64,000 bases of DNA from Micropterus salmoides (taxonomy: Eukaryota > Chordata > Actinopteri > Centrarchiformes > Centrarchidae), in assembly GCF_014851395.1 (NCBI RefSeq), contig NW_024041262.1:15181671-15245670 (forward strand), read 5' to 3'. Under the pieces are notes generated by a model. That model ran no database searches. It saw nothing but the letters and a program-made list of their open reading frames with translations, and had not been told where the DNA came from. Made by a program: the position numbers and the translations under genes. Positions 1 through 17,403 of the stretch are shown piece by piece (the first letter of the stretch is position 1; each line of letters opens with the position of its first letter).

Positions 1-196
1 TGTATATGCTTAAAAACATACAGATGCATCTAAAAAAAATTAGAACGTCGTGGAAAGGTTAATTTTCTTCCATAATTGAATGAAACTTTCATATATTTTA
101 TATTCATTACAGATGAAGTTAAATATTTCAAGCTTGTTTTAATCTTGATGATGACAGCTTACAGCTCATGTAAATTAAAACTCCAGTGTCTCAAAG

Positions 197-744
197 GCTA
201 CGTTCAAACTGCAGGCCTTAATGCTCAATACTGATTTTTTTTTCCCAGATCCGATTTTTTTTGTTTGACAGTTCACATTATTGTTTAAATGTGGCCCATA
301 TCAGACTCCAGTGTGTACTGTCCGCGGCCTGAAAGTGACCCGCATGGGTCAAGAATAACATGACGTCACACACTGCACGCTGGTGTAGGCTACAGAAGTA
401 AACAAGGAGCAACAGAGGACAGCTCTGGTTATCTCACAGGAGACTCCTGTTTTCATTGTCCTCTCACGGGTCACATTTCTCCCGAATTAAGTCTACAGCA
501 GAACTGTGACAACAGCTGCTCTAGAGTGACGTCAAAGTCGCATCAATTCCCACCTGAGAGTCAAGACTCAGGTCTCATTTAAAAAGATCCTGTCTGTATT
601 GGATTTGGACCATATATGAAAGTGGCCCAAATGTGAACTGGAAGAGATCAGATTCCATGTCACTGTTCAAAAGATCAGATCTGAGTCACATATGAGCAAA
701 AAAATCAGATTTGGGTCACTGTGGCCTGCAGTCTGAATGTAGCC
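197..744. mobile_element. Non-autonomous DNA transposon (MITE) with about 22-bp terminal inverted repeats
   Basis: The left end GGCTACGTTCAAACTGCAGG (197-216) matches the reverse complement of the right end (723-744) with only a few differences. Related sub-terminal motifs (AGATCCGATTT on the left, AGATCAGAT on the right) face each other inside. The element is about 548 bp with no coding capacity. I could not define a clean target-site duplication, so the superfamily is left open. It lies in a TLK2 intron. Confidence 0.65.
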
Positions 745-972
745 TAAATGTATTAGAATTTAAAATACAGAAATGTCGTCCAGAGAAGAGCTCTAATCAG
801 CTAATTAACTTAAAACACCTGTGAAGGTTTCCTAAGCCTTTAATCTCTGTCTGGTTCTGGTCACAATAAACTTCTCCTTGATATTCAAATTGGTGACGCA
901 CCTGTAGTATAGGATCAAATGATTAAATGTTCTTACTTCTTATACCTGTCCTGTTTGTTTGTTTGTATTTAG

Positions 973-3900
973 GAAAAGGGAGAGGGCACAAAATAAGTGA
1001 TTATTTTGAGGTGAGTACAAACTGACATCCTATGCCTTCTTTTTGCATTCTAGCCACTTTCCTGTGCATTATTTCAAAACACTCTCCACACTTTAGTGTT
1101 CTGTCTTCACCCTCATGTTCCGACTTTGCCAGTGTGGTCCTTCATCATATTCGTCTTAAATAACAACTCTGTCTCTTTCTTTCTGTCTTGTTTACACTCT
1201 GTCACCTGCCCTGTGACCAGTTTGCTGGTAGCAGTGGCTCTGGCACCAGTCCCGCCCGGGGCATCCCCATACTGGTGCGCTCCTCTCCACAGCACTCACT
1301 GTCTAATCCACTGGTGAGCACCAACATCCATCTCCATAGTGCTTCTCCTGCTTTAGCTGTCTTTCCTCAGTTGTCTTACTGTTGGTTACAGTGTTAAATT
1401 CATCTATTGGTTATGTGGGTCTTTGGCTATTTTCTCTTAACATCAGTTAATTAGACAAAGTTGGTGATGCATGGAGATCCCTAAGATTCAGTTTAGTCTA
1501 TTTTGCCAAAGTCTAATTTATTTGGGGGTAAATAGACATGTGTTTGTCTAGATCAGTTCAACCAGTGGAAGTAACAAAACACTCCTTTACCCAGTGAGTT
1601 TTTAAAGATTTAGTTACTGAGATGTTTCCTTTTTAGTTTCAATTCAGTGGGAAGTGGAAACAAGTACAAAATGGAGTGAGTCTGATTGTGTGCGTTAGTT
1701 GTACTAGAAGGTTGGAAGGATCAAGTGAAAGAAACTGTAGCTAATGTTTTCAATGCTGGTGTTGTCATGTTTCCGGATGTTGTTTTGGTTGTAGGCAGAT
1801 AGCAGTACAGGAGGACCATGTGTACATTATGTAAAATTGGTGCCTTGTAGTGGTTGTTGATGACAGTGTCATTTATTTAGTCACTGGAATAATGAAGCTT
1901 CTGTTTAAGAATTTCTTCACCTGCCATTGTCATTCATCTTGTGTTAAGATAACATCTTTCCTTCTCACATCTACAAAACCTTGTTCACCACCTACCAAAT
2001 GGCATATAAACATAAAGTGACTGCAGGATTAGCTTGAATCTAAAGCTTGATTAGTTGAAATGTATGGCTTTCACAACTCACTTTCCGGTTCAAACTCTCT
2101 GCCCCAAACATATGTAACCATTTTAATTGTTATTGGGCATTCAGACAAGTTTGTAGGCTGATCAGACACCAAAACACTGACTGCGTAGCAGTTAGTACTA
2201 TGAGACATGATTTTACAACTCAAGAAAGTCATCGCGGCAGGCATCATTTTGTACTTGGTTGCAACGTGTACAAGCTAAACAGTAGAATTTCCTTGTTCAC
2301 TTTACAAAGTAATCAATTAGGAATGTGTGGTTGCATGTATTTGATTGGCCATGTGATTGGTTGCATGTATGTTGCCCATTGAAGTTACATTTTGTTGCAG
2401 CAACAACAATGACCCAAAAGTTTTCAGCCGCAGCTAAAAAATTAATGAGGGCTGCCGTTTTTCCCCACACAGTGCTAATGTGGTTCTAAACAGAGCTTTA
2501 ATAATGGTTAATAGAACTATGAAATTTTAACATTGCCAAAGTGCTTATTTGAAAATATAACTAAATAACTGATTACTTAAATTTCAAAACGAATGCGTTA
2601 CATTACTCATTACAACAAAAAACTAATCTGAATTCTCTTTGAAGTGCTACTTTGTAGCGTGTTACCCCCAACGCGGTTGGGTGGTGTTGTCAATCTCTAA
2701 TTAGCATGATTACTTTGTGTGCAGAGATAGTAGTAATGTATTGTTTGAGTAGTCTATCAGTTGTATGTACCATAGTTTTTCAAGAATTCTCCTGGGAAAC
2801 AGCAGGTTTGAATTTGGTTTATGAAAGACCAGCATAGTGAAAGAAATACAGATCTTACTAAGTGTGGCAATGTCATACCATTTTGTTGTTGTACTGCAAA
2901 CTTACTGGAAATATTAACTTTTGGATGCAGTTTGTTTTTATTAGTAATAGACATTGTAAAATACATTTGTGAACTGGTAAGATTTAAAAATAAGAATGAT
3001 AGACATGAAACAATATTTCTATCCAATTAGTGTAACATCAAATCCTGTAGATTTTTGTGTTCATTTACAGGAAAAAATATCTCCCCCTTCATATCTACAC
3101 TATTTTTTCCTTTTATTTAAATATTTTTTCAACTATGTTGTAATCTCGCTATGCAGTATTATGTATTACATAATTTTTTAATTTTACCCCCCTGTGCCTG
3201 TCTCTTTTTCGGTCTCTCTGGGATGCAGTTTCAGCACGGCAGTCCTTCGTCCACAGGCTCAGCCCACACAGACTCTTCATCTTGCAGCTCTGTGAAAACA
3301 GCCCCCACACATTCCTGCTCACACAAAGCAATCCAGGTGACTGGCCGACTGACCTTAAACTCCACTTCACACCAACTTTCTACTTAAGCATATTTTCACT
3401 CACGGGCGGCGCGGTGATGCAGTGGTTAGCACTGTTGCCTCACAGCAAGAAGGTTATGGGTTCAAACCCCGGTTGTCCCGGCCTTTCTGTGTGGAATTTG
3501 CATGTTCTCCCCGTGTCAGCGTGGGTTCTCTCCGGGAAGTTCCTCCCACCATCCAAAGACATGCAGGCTAGGTTGATTGGTGTCTCTAAATTGCCCTTAG
3601 GTGTGAATGACGATGGATGGACATTGGGGTTCAGAGGGCAATTTGCATCTGGCTCAGCTCTGACATTTACTTTTTACAAGAAGCTTTGATTTTCTCTATA
3701 CTGTAGCCGGTGTTTGATTTTATTATTGTTATTGTATGAGTAAGCACATCGTGAGCAATGTACAATCCTGAGTCAAATTCCTCGAATGTGTACACATACC
3801 TGGCAAATCTGATTCTGATTTTGTTTGTTTATTTTGCATGGTTGAAAAGTGGATTTTGTTATACAGTCTTCAGAATAATCTTCTTTAGAAAAAGTGTCAT

Positions 3901-6900
3901 CTCAGCCCCCATTAGTTGAGTTTGACAAAACGTGTACGGATGGATGTAACTTCACACCTTGTTCTAAACGTGGATGTTAGAATTAAATGTCAAACTTTTA
4001 AAAGCCCTTCTACCCACACTGCAGTTTATCTGACATTACTTGCAACACACACCCAGCTACTTACACTAATTGGCCTACTTAAAGGTCAACATTTTGCATT
4101 TCATTTTACATCTAATATCCAAGACACCAACGTGTCTGATTTTTATCAATTTAAAGTGATGTTTTATTACTGAATGGCCCAAGGGGTGTCTGCATCATTT
4201 GAGTGGGATGAGATGTTAACTGTTGGCTTGTTGTTGTCTTTGCCCTCCTTCCTCAGTCAGAACTGACACTGCTGAAACTGACAGCACTGGAGAGGGACAA
4301 GAACTCTGACCTGGAGAAGAAAGAGGGGAGGATAGACGACCTGCTGAGGGTAAGATGAGTTCAGTTTGAATGTAGTTTGGAGCATTTTAAACATCTGAAA
4401 GGAGAAGGGAATGATGATGGAAGCTAGCTATTTTATTCCTCATAAAATGTTGTACTTTGAAATGCCTCAGAAATTTATATTTTAGTTGACTGACTAATGT
4501 CACACACAGTCAAGGATATGTCTAAATTTAAATGCATTTATTATTATTCACAAATGTCTGACTTGACAATCTTTATATATCATATCTTATCTTATCATTT
4601 ATATCTTATTAAAGTGTGCCACCACTTGTCACAACAACCCCAGTATTAACCTGCACCAGTCTGGTTGCAGCTCATCATGAAGGATGTGCTCGTTAACTTT
4701 CAAATGCCATCGTTGCTTAACTTACATTTGGTGTAAATGTCAGCAAACCAAGCTGACACGCTGATAGTTGTTGCGTCGTGTCACGAAACTGCCTTGAATC
4801 CTTGATGTAATAAGAATTAGACGTCAAGAGTGATGATGTATGTTCTGGCAGGCTAACTGTGACTTGAGGCGGCAGGTAGATGAACAGCAGAAGATGCTGG
4901 AGCGCTACAAGGAACGGCTTAACAAGTGTGTGACCATGAGCAAGAAGCTCCTTATTGAGAAGGTAGGTGTACAAATATGTTTCGCTTGAGAGAGTCAGCT
5001 TGTCTTACTTTGTTAAAGTTAAATGGTAATTTGGTTTTAACAATGTGGAAACCAAAACTATTACCTTTTTTATTATTGAGCACTTGACTCATCCAACTTT
5101 TTACTAGTTAAGTGTTTCATGGTAATTACGGTGGACATCAACAGTACTGTTATGTTATTTACATCCTCCGAATAAAGCCAAGTGTGCACAATTTTCAATT
5201 AATCTCTTTTTTTAGTCAAAGCAAGAGAAGATGGCTTGCAGGGACAAGAGCATGCAGGACCGCCTGCGTCTGGGCCATTTCACCACCGTACGACATGGAG
5301 CCTCCTTCACTGAGCAGTGGACAGATGGATATGCCTTCCAGACCCTCATCAAGTCAGCATGCAAATAGGCACAAACATATGTTTGCATTTTGTCCGATCT
5401 GCATACCGGAATGTTCACACTAGATTTTTCTTGTGTTGTAGGCAGCAAGAGCGAGTCAACTTGCAGCGGGAGGACATTGAGAGGCAGAGAAAGCTGCTGG
5501 GAAAGAGGAAACCTCCCTCCATGGCTCAGACACCCCCACTCAGCCTTGAACAGAACAAACGAAAAAGCAGGAGCAATGGCCAGGAGAATGAAGCGTAAGA
5601 TTACAAACAAGAAATAAATTACTTCACACATGTTTTACATAGACAAAGTATACACTATGGCAGAAATTAACACTGCAATGTATTGCTGCAGTTTTCTGAA
5701 CTTAATTAGTTGTCCTGGCTGAGTGGCGTTAATGTAATTTCTTAACCACTTTTGGACTGTTTGTTTGGTCAGTTTTGTTGTTTTATCGTTTCATTCAAAA
5801 GCAATTATTCTAAAATATATCGTGATAGTAATAAATAGTAATATAGTGTTGATTTGGACACATGAAGCTTTATTTTAACAGTAGAATATCAAATTAACAC
5901 AAAATCTGATTGTAAAATTGTAAGAATATTTAGTCAGACTTGACTATCTATAATAACCCTTGGTTCAAATTGTGTCTTTGGCATTTTATATGAAGTAAGT
6001 GTGTAGCTAATTTAGTTTTTCTCACAAGCTGACCTGTTTACATTGTTATAAATTACAAGCTACTGCTTTTGCTTTATCTCATGCAGGTTGTCACTGGCAG
6101 AATATCATGAGCAAGAGGAGATTTTCAAACTTCGAATTGGCTATCTAAAAAAGGTGCCAGTTTACCACTTAAAGTTTACCACTCTTTTTTGTTTTCTTGC
6201 TATTTGTTCCTGGGACCTGTTACTACCTAGTGGCCTATATACTTGGTACTGTTGTTACTTGTTCCTGTTAATCAAGGGTTGATGTAGATGACACATTTGT
6301 GTGATTGAATGCAGGAAGAAGCAGAGATCCAGGCAGAACTGGAGCATTTGGAGCGTGTAAGAAACCTGCACATTCGGGAGCTGAAGAGAATCCATAACGA
6401 GGACAGCTCGCAGTATGTATTATCTCAGCCTAATGTACAACACACAAGTTCTGCACTGTGCGTTTAATTTCAAACAATGCTGTTTGAAAAAGCCAAATGA
6501 TTTAAGAAAGTGTTCTTCTACAGATTTAAAGACCACCCCACGCTCAACGACAGATATCTGCTGTTACATTTACTTGGAAGAGGTGGCTTTAGTGAAGTTT
6601 TTAAGGTAAGCATGTGCCAATTAGTTGGCTTCCATACATGGGAACCACTTTATAATCTTTTTTATTATTATTATTTATTATAACTATGCTGGGTCATTTT
6701 GAATAACATAAGGCAAGGGCACTTCACTTGTCAGGGTGGTATTGTAGTGAGACTTGCAACACTCTTCTATCCTGTAAATGGCTCCCACACATTCAGTGTA
6801 ACTTTCTGTTTAGAGAAGGCTACTCCAACTTTGCGTGTTGATGTGTAATGTTTTGTTCTGTTTTGCAGGCTTTTGATTTGACAGAGCAAAGGTATGTGGC

Positions 6901-9476
6901 CATTAAAATTCATCAACTCAACAAGAACTGGAGAGAAGAAAAGAAGCAAAACTACCATAAGTAAGTTTGCCCCTCTGTTACATCGTGGACCTTCAGGCTT
7001 AAAACGGTCTTTGAATGTTCGTATTTGTGATGCTTTTAAAAAGTTACAAAATGGTCTTTTCAGACACGCCTGTAGAGAGTACAGAATCCACAAAGAACTT
7101 GACCACCCCAGAATAGTCAAACTCTATGACTATTTCTCACTCGACACAGACTCGTAAGTGAATCCTTCTACATAATACAAATATATAAGTTGTACGTGCC
7201 ACGTTTAAGTGCTAAACATCACGTAGTGCTGAAAAGCAGGCAAAGTCTTTAAAGCGACTGTAATCGATATTTTTATAATAACAATGTATAAAATGACAAT
7301 GTGAAGGGGGTTGCTGGTAGGGATGAACCTATAGAGAAATATCTGCAGCTGCAGTTATCTGTACTGAAAACTTCCCAAATGATCTGTTGTATTACCTCCT
7401 GTAGGTTCTGCACAGTGCTGGAGTACTGTGAAGGCAATGATCTGGACTTTTACTTGAAGCAGAATAAACTGATGACTGAGAAGGAGGGCCGCTCTATTGT
7501 TATGCAGATTGTCAACGCCCTCAAATACCTCAACCAGATTCGCCCACCCATCATCCACTATGACCTCAAGCCCGGTATTCTCACAGTTTTAGTTTGTCAT
7601 GTTGTGACCCCCCTTTAGTTACAGAAGAGAGAAAAACTGCACTACTGTTGCAATCGGAACCAAATTTGGTAGTTACTAGTGCAGTGCCCATTCACAGAGG
7701 CTGATGTGACGCCTCCCTGCGCTTTTTGTTCAAAGGCTGTTTACAGTCATGTTTGCAATATTTACATTTGCTGTTTACTGCTCTGATCTTAGGTAACATC
7801 CTGTTGGTGAATGGCACAGCTTGTGGAGAGATTAAGATCACTGACTTCGGCCTGTCCAAGATCATGGACGATGACAGCTACAACTCTACAGATGGCATGG
7901 AGCTGACCTCACAAGGAGCAGGGACCTACTGGTACATAGAAGCACATTTCACTGTGTATAATAACCAAGCAACAAATATGGCTTCACAAGTTTTTAGCAG
8001 AGGAGCAGTCTTTTGAGTGAAATGTTGTAATGTGCAAACTGAATCTCCTCTTCTTTCAGAAAATTGTGTAAATGAGTACAGATGTTAAGAGAGTAAACCT
8101 ATTTCAGTCTCATTGTGATTTTGTGGCTTACAGGTACCTGCCTCCTGAGTGCTTTGTGGTGGGCAAGGAGCCCCCCAAAATTTCCAACAAGGTGGATGTT
8201 TGGTCAGTAGGGGTCATCTTCTACCAATGCTTATATGGACGCAAGGTAACCACTAACCTGCATTCTTTCACGAGGATTTCTCTTTAAGTCCGTGTGAGGA
8301 AAAATGAAAGTAAGCTGTCTGTCTCGCTTTTGTATTTTTCCAGCCGTTCGGTCATAACCAGTCGCAGCAGGATATCCTTCAAGAAAACACCATATTAAAA
8401 GCCACTGATGTGCAGTTTCCCCCCAAACCTGTGGTCACCACAGAAGCAAAGGTGTGGTACTCATGTCTTGTCAGCTATAAACTGCACTGCACTGTTCCCA
8501 TCAAACTTTATACATGTATACAGTATCGCTCACTCAATCACTCATGACATGGTATTCTCACTTGAGATACACTTCCTGCTCAAACAGGATGTTGGGGTTT
8601 AATACAATAGTAAGGGATCCTTTGAGGCTTTTTGATTTGATATAAGGGACAGAGGGGTAGTCCAGTATTGGGTCACAAGTAAAGCATCACTGTTGTCCAG
8701 AATTGTCAATTTATAGGGTCTGTAAGCACATAAAGTAGAGCTGCAACAATTAGTCAATGATACGATTAGTTGTAAACTATAAAATTAATCACCAAATATT
8801 TTTGATTCATTGTTCTGAGTAATTCTTTAAAGGGGGGGGGGAGGCAAAATTCTCTGATTCCAGTCTCTTAAATGTGAAAAATTTCTGTTTTTTGCTGCTC
8901 TATGCAAGTAAACTAATTATCTTCGAGTTGTTGACAAAACACGACATTTGAGGACATCATGGCTGACATTTTTCACCATTTTCTGACATTTTATGGACCA
9001 AACAAGATAATAGAGAAAATGATTTTCAGATTAATCAATAATGAAAATCATTAGCAGCCTTAATGTAGAGTGCCATAAGCAGCTAGTGATTTAAGGCTAT
9101 CTGTTTAGATATATAGTGTTTGGAAGGAACTTGACCCAACATTTGTAATGGGCAGGGCACAAAAGTAAATCAAGAGTTTATTATGCAAATATGTGGAGGA
9201 AAAAAAGGTATGAGCAGAACAGCAAGTAGCCCAAGAAAGGGAAAAAAGTGGAAGTAGGTTCAGAAATAATCAGTCATTTTTGTCCCCCTTGTCCCTTCAT
9301 AGGCATTCATTCGACGTTGCCTGGCTTATCACAAGGAGGACCGTGTGGATGTGCTACAGTTGGCCAGTGACCCCTTCCTAATGCCACACATTCGCAAAGC
9401 CCTGGGCAGCAGCACACCCCTGGCACCTCCTCTTCCCTCCACCTCCAGCTGCTACAGCAGCAGTGCCTCCGACTGA
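973..9476 (+). CDS. tlk2: Tousled-like serine/threonine kinase 2, 3' part (17 exons, 5' end outside window)
   Basis: Nuclear Ser/Thr kinase that phosphorylates the histone chaperone ASF1 and supports replication-coupled chromatin assembly and checkpoint recovery (known of the family). Exons read: 973-1010, 1221-1313, 3229-3336, 4257-4349, 4852-4962, 5216-5352, 5442-5594, 6087-6153, 6315-6412, 6524-6605, 6869-6960, 7064-7153, 7405-7574, 7793-7931, 8134-8245, 8344-8451, 9303-9476. All have GT/AG borders and matching phases, giving 620 residues. Order: HKISDYFE motif and Ser-rich linker; coiled-coil region (about 70-300); kinase domain from about 309 with glycine loop GRGGFSEV, VAIK lysine, HYDLKPGN catalytic loop, DFG and PPE. 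HYD in place of HRD is normal for TLKs. The tail (STPLAPPLPSTSS, then a Ser-rich end) is nearer TLK2 than TLK1. The alternative N-terminal-half cassette known in mammals was not seen in the 1314-3228 intron. TLK1 remains possible. Confidence 0.9.
3404..3625 (+). mobile_element. tRNA-derived SINE, head and body
   Basis: Starts GGGCGGCGCGGTGATGCAGT, has an A-box-like start and a B-box (GGTTCAAACCC) at about 3460, then the body GCATGTTCTCCCCGTGTC and TCCAAAGACATGCAGGCTAG typical of a very common teleost tRNA-SINE. The 3' tail module, seen alone at 41389-41511, is absent or degraded here. It lies in the TLK2 intron between the exons at 3229 and 4257. Confidence 0.75.
3710..3822 (+). mobile_element. 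Retroposon 3'-tail fragment (copy 1)
   Basis: The segment ending GAGTCAAATTCCTCGAATGT, GTGTACACATACCTGGCAAA and TCTGATTCTGATT matches, in reverse complement, the segment at 15668-15720. The pattern is the repeated 3' terminus of a fish non-LTR retroposon; I do not assign the clade. It directly follows the SINE body, so it may be a separate insertion or a composite. Confidence 0.5.
8736..9062. mobile_element. hAT-like MITE with TAGAGCTGCAAC / TAAGGCTGC ends (copy 1)
   Basis: Begins TAGAGCTGCAACAATTAGTC and ends ATCATTAGCAGCCTTA, which in reverse complement starts TAAGGCTGCTAATGAT. The interior holds GACAAAACACGACATTTGAG and TTTTCTGACATTTTATGGAC, recognisable as a widespread teleost ATTAGTC-type MITE. 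It sits in the last TLK2 intron. A second, opposite-orientation copy lies near 43.95-44.21 kb. Confidence 0.6.
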
Positions 9477-10535
9477 AGCAAGCTGAATGAAAGTGGAATT
9501 AAACCCCAGTGAGGACAAACCACAGAGACGTGGCTCACTTGATGAAACTTCTCCTTTGCTTTCTTGATTGCGGGAGAGTAGAGGGCATGATGGGATGTAG
9601 GGATCCTAAAAGAGTGGATGGAACCAAAATTGATGGATGACACCGTGATGTAGTTGTAAATGTGCCTACCACCATCATCCAAGTGGTAAAAATGAAGTGC
9701 CAGTCTCTGGCTGTGGGCTCAGTAGAACCCAAAGATTTGCCCATATGCATGCACTAACACTTTGGCTCATTTCAAGGGGCTTTTTTACATGATAAACCGA
9801 AAAAAGCACCTGAAAAATTGCACAACTGACCGGCCGAGATGTATGCATGTGTGGAAGGTCACCTGCCTACTGTGGAAGGTTTTGAAGAAGCGTTAGACAT
9901 TTCATCGCATTCTCCTTGAAATGTGTCATCTATAACTATTTTGCAGAACTACAGTGGTCAGTTTATCCCTATAGGTTTGAACCTGGGACTTTTAAGAAGG
10001 GCTTCTACAAGTAATAAGGAACGACTGATGACCAAAGTTCAAGGCCTGCCTTGTTGATACGGCACTATGCGAGGTACATATGACTTGACACAGAAGAGGG
10101 ATGATTCTGGAAAGAGTAACTGGTTTTGACCTATTTTAAATATTTTACTGGATAAGTGGAAGTCAGCTTATTATTTTAATTGTTAAGTCCATATTTTTCC
10201 ATTAATCCGATCCCCTGTAATGTTTTTGTTAACCTGATAGGGGGGCTGACTATGAGTGAGTGTTGTAATGAGTTAAGATTCAACAGAAATACTTATGAAA
10301 CCATTAAAAAAAATAATTTGGTTAACTGTGGTGTCTCAATTGATTTGGGGAAATCAGTGGTCAAATAATACAAAGATACTTTGAGGTGCACTGTTTTTTT
10401 GACCAAGAGTATTAATTTATGCCATTGTCATTAGTATACCATGAAGCATTAATACTTGTGTCAAATACATTGAATCTATAAGAAAGACTCTCCACACTAG
10501 ACATTTTCACAGCAATAAATGTTTAAGTCAAACTC
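9477..10535 (+). other. tlk2: TLK2 3'UTR with AATAAA at 10514-10519
   Basis: Non-coding DNA following the TGA at 9474-9476. The first clear canonical polyadenylation hexamer on this strand is AATAAA at 10514-10519, implying a 3'UTR of about 1.05 kb. No repeat family is recognised here. Only about 450 bp separate it from the inferred BECN1 poly(A) site on the other strand. The end point is inferred, not observed. Confidence 0.5.
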
Positions 10536-10969
10536 CACCATTAAAAGTATCCATATCTAAAATGGACAAAATCACATGATAGTGCAGAGTATAAACACAA
10601 ACGCTCTGTATCAGTGTACCTCTAAATACAACAGTTTACCTGTAAAGTGTGTATGTAACTGGCAAATGTGATAACTGCATTCAAGGTTAATGAAATACTG
10701 ACACTCTTCTGAATACTAAACCGTGTTAATGTATTAAAAATCCTACCTTGACCATAATTATCACATCATATTCTTACTGCCTCTGTAATTGGAATATTGA
10801 AAAACAATGTTATACAGTGATTTCAAAGGTGTGCAGTGTGATGAGAGCGCAAGGATACCTTGAACTTCATAAAGTGGTTACAACTGAATTTGGTTGAAGA
10901 TATTTTTAAAATTACATTCTCGTCTGAAAGCTTTTCAGAAAAAGCCAGACAATTAGTGAAGCAGGTGAT

Positions 10970-11308
10970 AAAATAAGCATGTAATTATTTTATTCTGCCT
11001 GCTTTAAGGGTTAGACGACAACCTGTACCTGTCTTCAGTGCTTCCACAGTGGGTCCACCATTAATGATTTCCCCCTTTGCAGCAAAATAGATACAAATGA
11101 TCCCGTCTTTGTAACATGTAAAAACAGACAATGGGGACTGAAGATCTAGACATTTTTCCATGCTTTTTTTTTGTACTGAAAATACTTCCAAAATGGTGCA
11201 GACAACAATTTCTTTTCCTTTGGCCATGTAAGATTCAAACGAAATCCATTTATCAGAGGGGCAAATGACTATGCAAAACTCCGTATCATAAGGCATTGTT
11301 CAGCAGGT
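10970..11308 (-). other. becn1: BECN1 3'UTR
   Basis: Follows the BECN1 stop on the minus strand. TTTATT on the plus strand at 10989-10994 is AATAAA on the BECN1 strand, about 315 nt beyond the stop, so a short 3'UTR is inferred. A 103-codon open frame at 10985-11296 (minus) lies wholly inside it and shows no recognisable family. Confidence 0.5.
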
Positions 11309-16364
<5,056 letters not shown>

Positions 16365-16740
16365 TGCTAACTTAGCTACAAGAAGACACGTAAAGAAATA
16401 AAACCACGACGTAAACAGCTAAAACATTTGTTTTAAAGTCTAAAAGTTAACGCAACACAGTCTATAACGTTAGCTTGCTAACTAGATAGCTGTTTGGCTA
16501 AACTGCTAGCATTAGCCTTGCAGCTATCTTGTGCGTTACGTTCGTGAACGGCGTAAGATGGACTCACTGTCGCTTGTGAGGAACGAAAATTACTGTATAA
16601 TAGGCCCGCTTTGCACACGTTGAAAATAAGAAATACTTCTAATCTATTTCGCGTGACTGCTCCATTTTGCACCTCGGGACTTCCTTATTGTTGTTTACGG
16701 CGGATGTGACGACAAATTAAAAGCTTGACAGTCACGTGGG
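16365..16740 (-). promoter_or_regulatory. becn1: BECN1 5'UTR and promoter region with a CACGTG E-box
   Basis: Upstream of the BECN1 ATG, the sequence has no evident TATA box. It is richer in CpG than the surrounding introns between about 16440 and 16720. GTCACGTGGG at 16731-16740 contains the palindromic E-box CACGTG and resembles, but does not fully match, the TFEB/TFE3 CLEAR consensus GTCACGTGAC. The transcription start is not determined and the function is inferred. Confidence 0.35.
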
Positions 16741-17403
16741 AAAACCCCTCCAAAAGACCAGCTTGGAGGAAAAACATTAGTTTTACAACACAGAAAGACA
16801 GGAACGAATAATATATGACACTTGTGGGATTTTTCAGGCACATTTAAACTAGTGTTACGCCTCATTCTGTGACCTATCACACAAATTTTGGTAACAGCTT
16901 TAAAAATGCAGTATATGCTAATAAAAACATTCGAAGTGGCAGTATAGTTAAAAAATCTAGCTCAATCAGATCACAGAATCTGATAAGTCATAGAATTTGT
17001 TGTAACACCTGTTGATCTAAATTGTTGCATATTAGTGTACTGGCCCTTAATCCATCAGAGCAGCATTAGCTTTGTACATCTCATGCATATTCAGGAACTT
17101 ATGCAATGGACCCACCAAAGATGAAAAACTAATTTAAGCTCTTTCTGCCACTTAATGTTTTTAAGTCTCCCAAAGTCCAGTTTTTAGGTTCTTGAAGATC
17201 TAAAAGAAGGTGATATGTGATTGATTGATCTTGCAGTTATTGCACTTTAAAATTAACCCTTTGAAAATTCCAATTAACATTTAATCTGAGCTTTACTGGT
17301 TGATCACTATAATCACTATATAATCAGACTGTGTACTGTATTTCAATTTGTTTCATGTTTTGTTGTGGCCTTATGTTATTTTAATACAGGCCTACAATTA
17401 ATT

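Noticed and set aside
3282..3689. 135-codon plus-strand open frame in TLK2
   Set aside because: It starts off-frame inside a TLK2 exon and reads mostly through the SINE at 3404-3625.
5212..5631. 139-codon minus-strand open frame
   Set aside because: It overlaps two verified TLK2 exons on the opposite strand and has no homology I recognise.
973..9476. Assignment of the kinase as TLK1
   Set aside because: The Ser/Pro-rich C-terminal tail and the FAGSSGSGTSPARGIP segment resemble TLK2 more. The paralogues are close, so some doubt remains.
10985..11296. 103-codon minus-strand open frame just after the BECN1 stop
   Set aside because: It lies within the inferred BECN1 3'UTR, has no recognisable domain and spans the likely poly(A) signal. 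Best read as chance.
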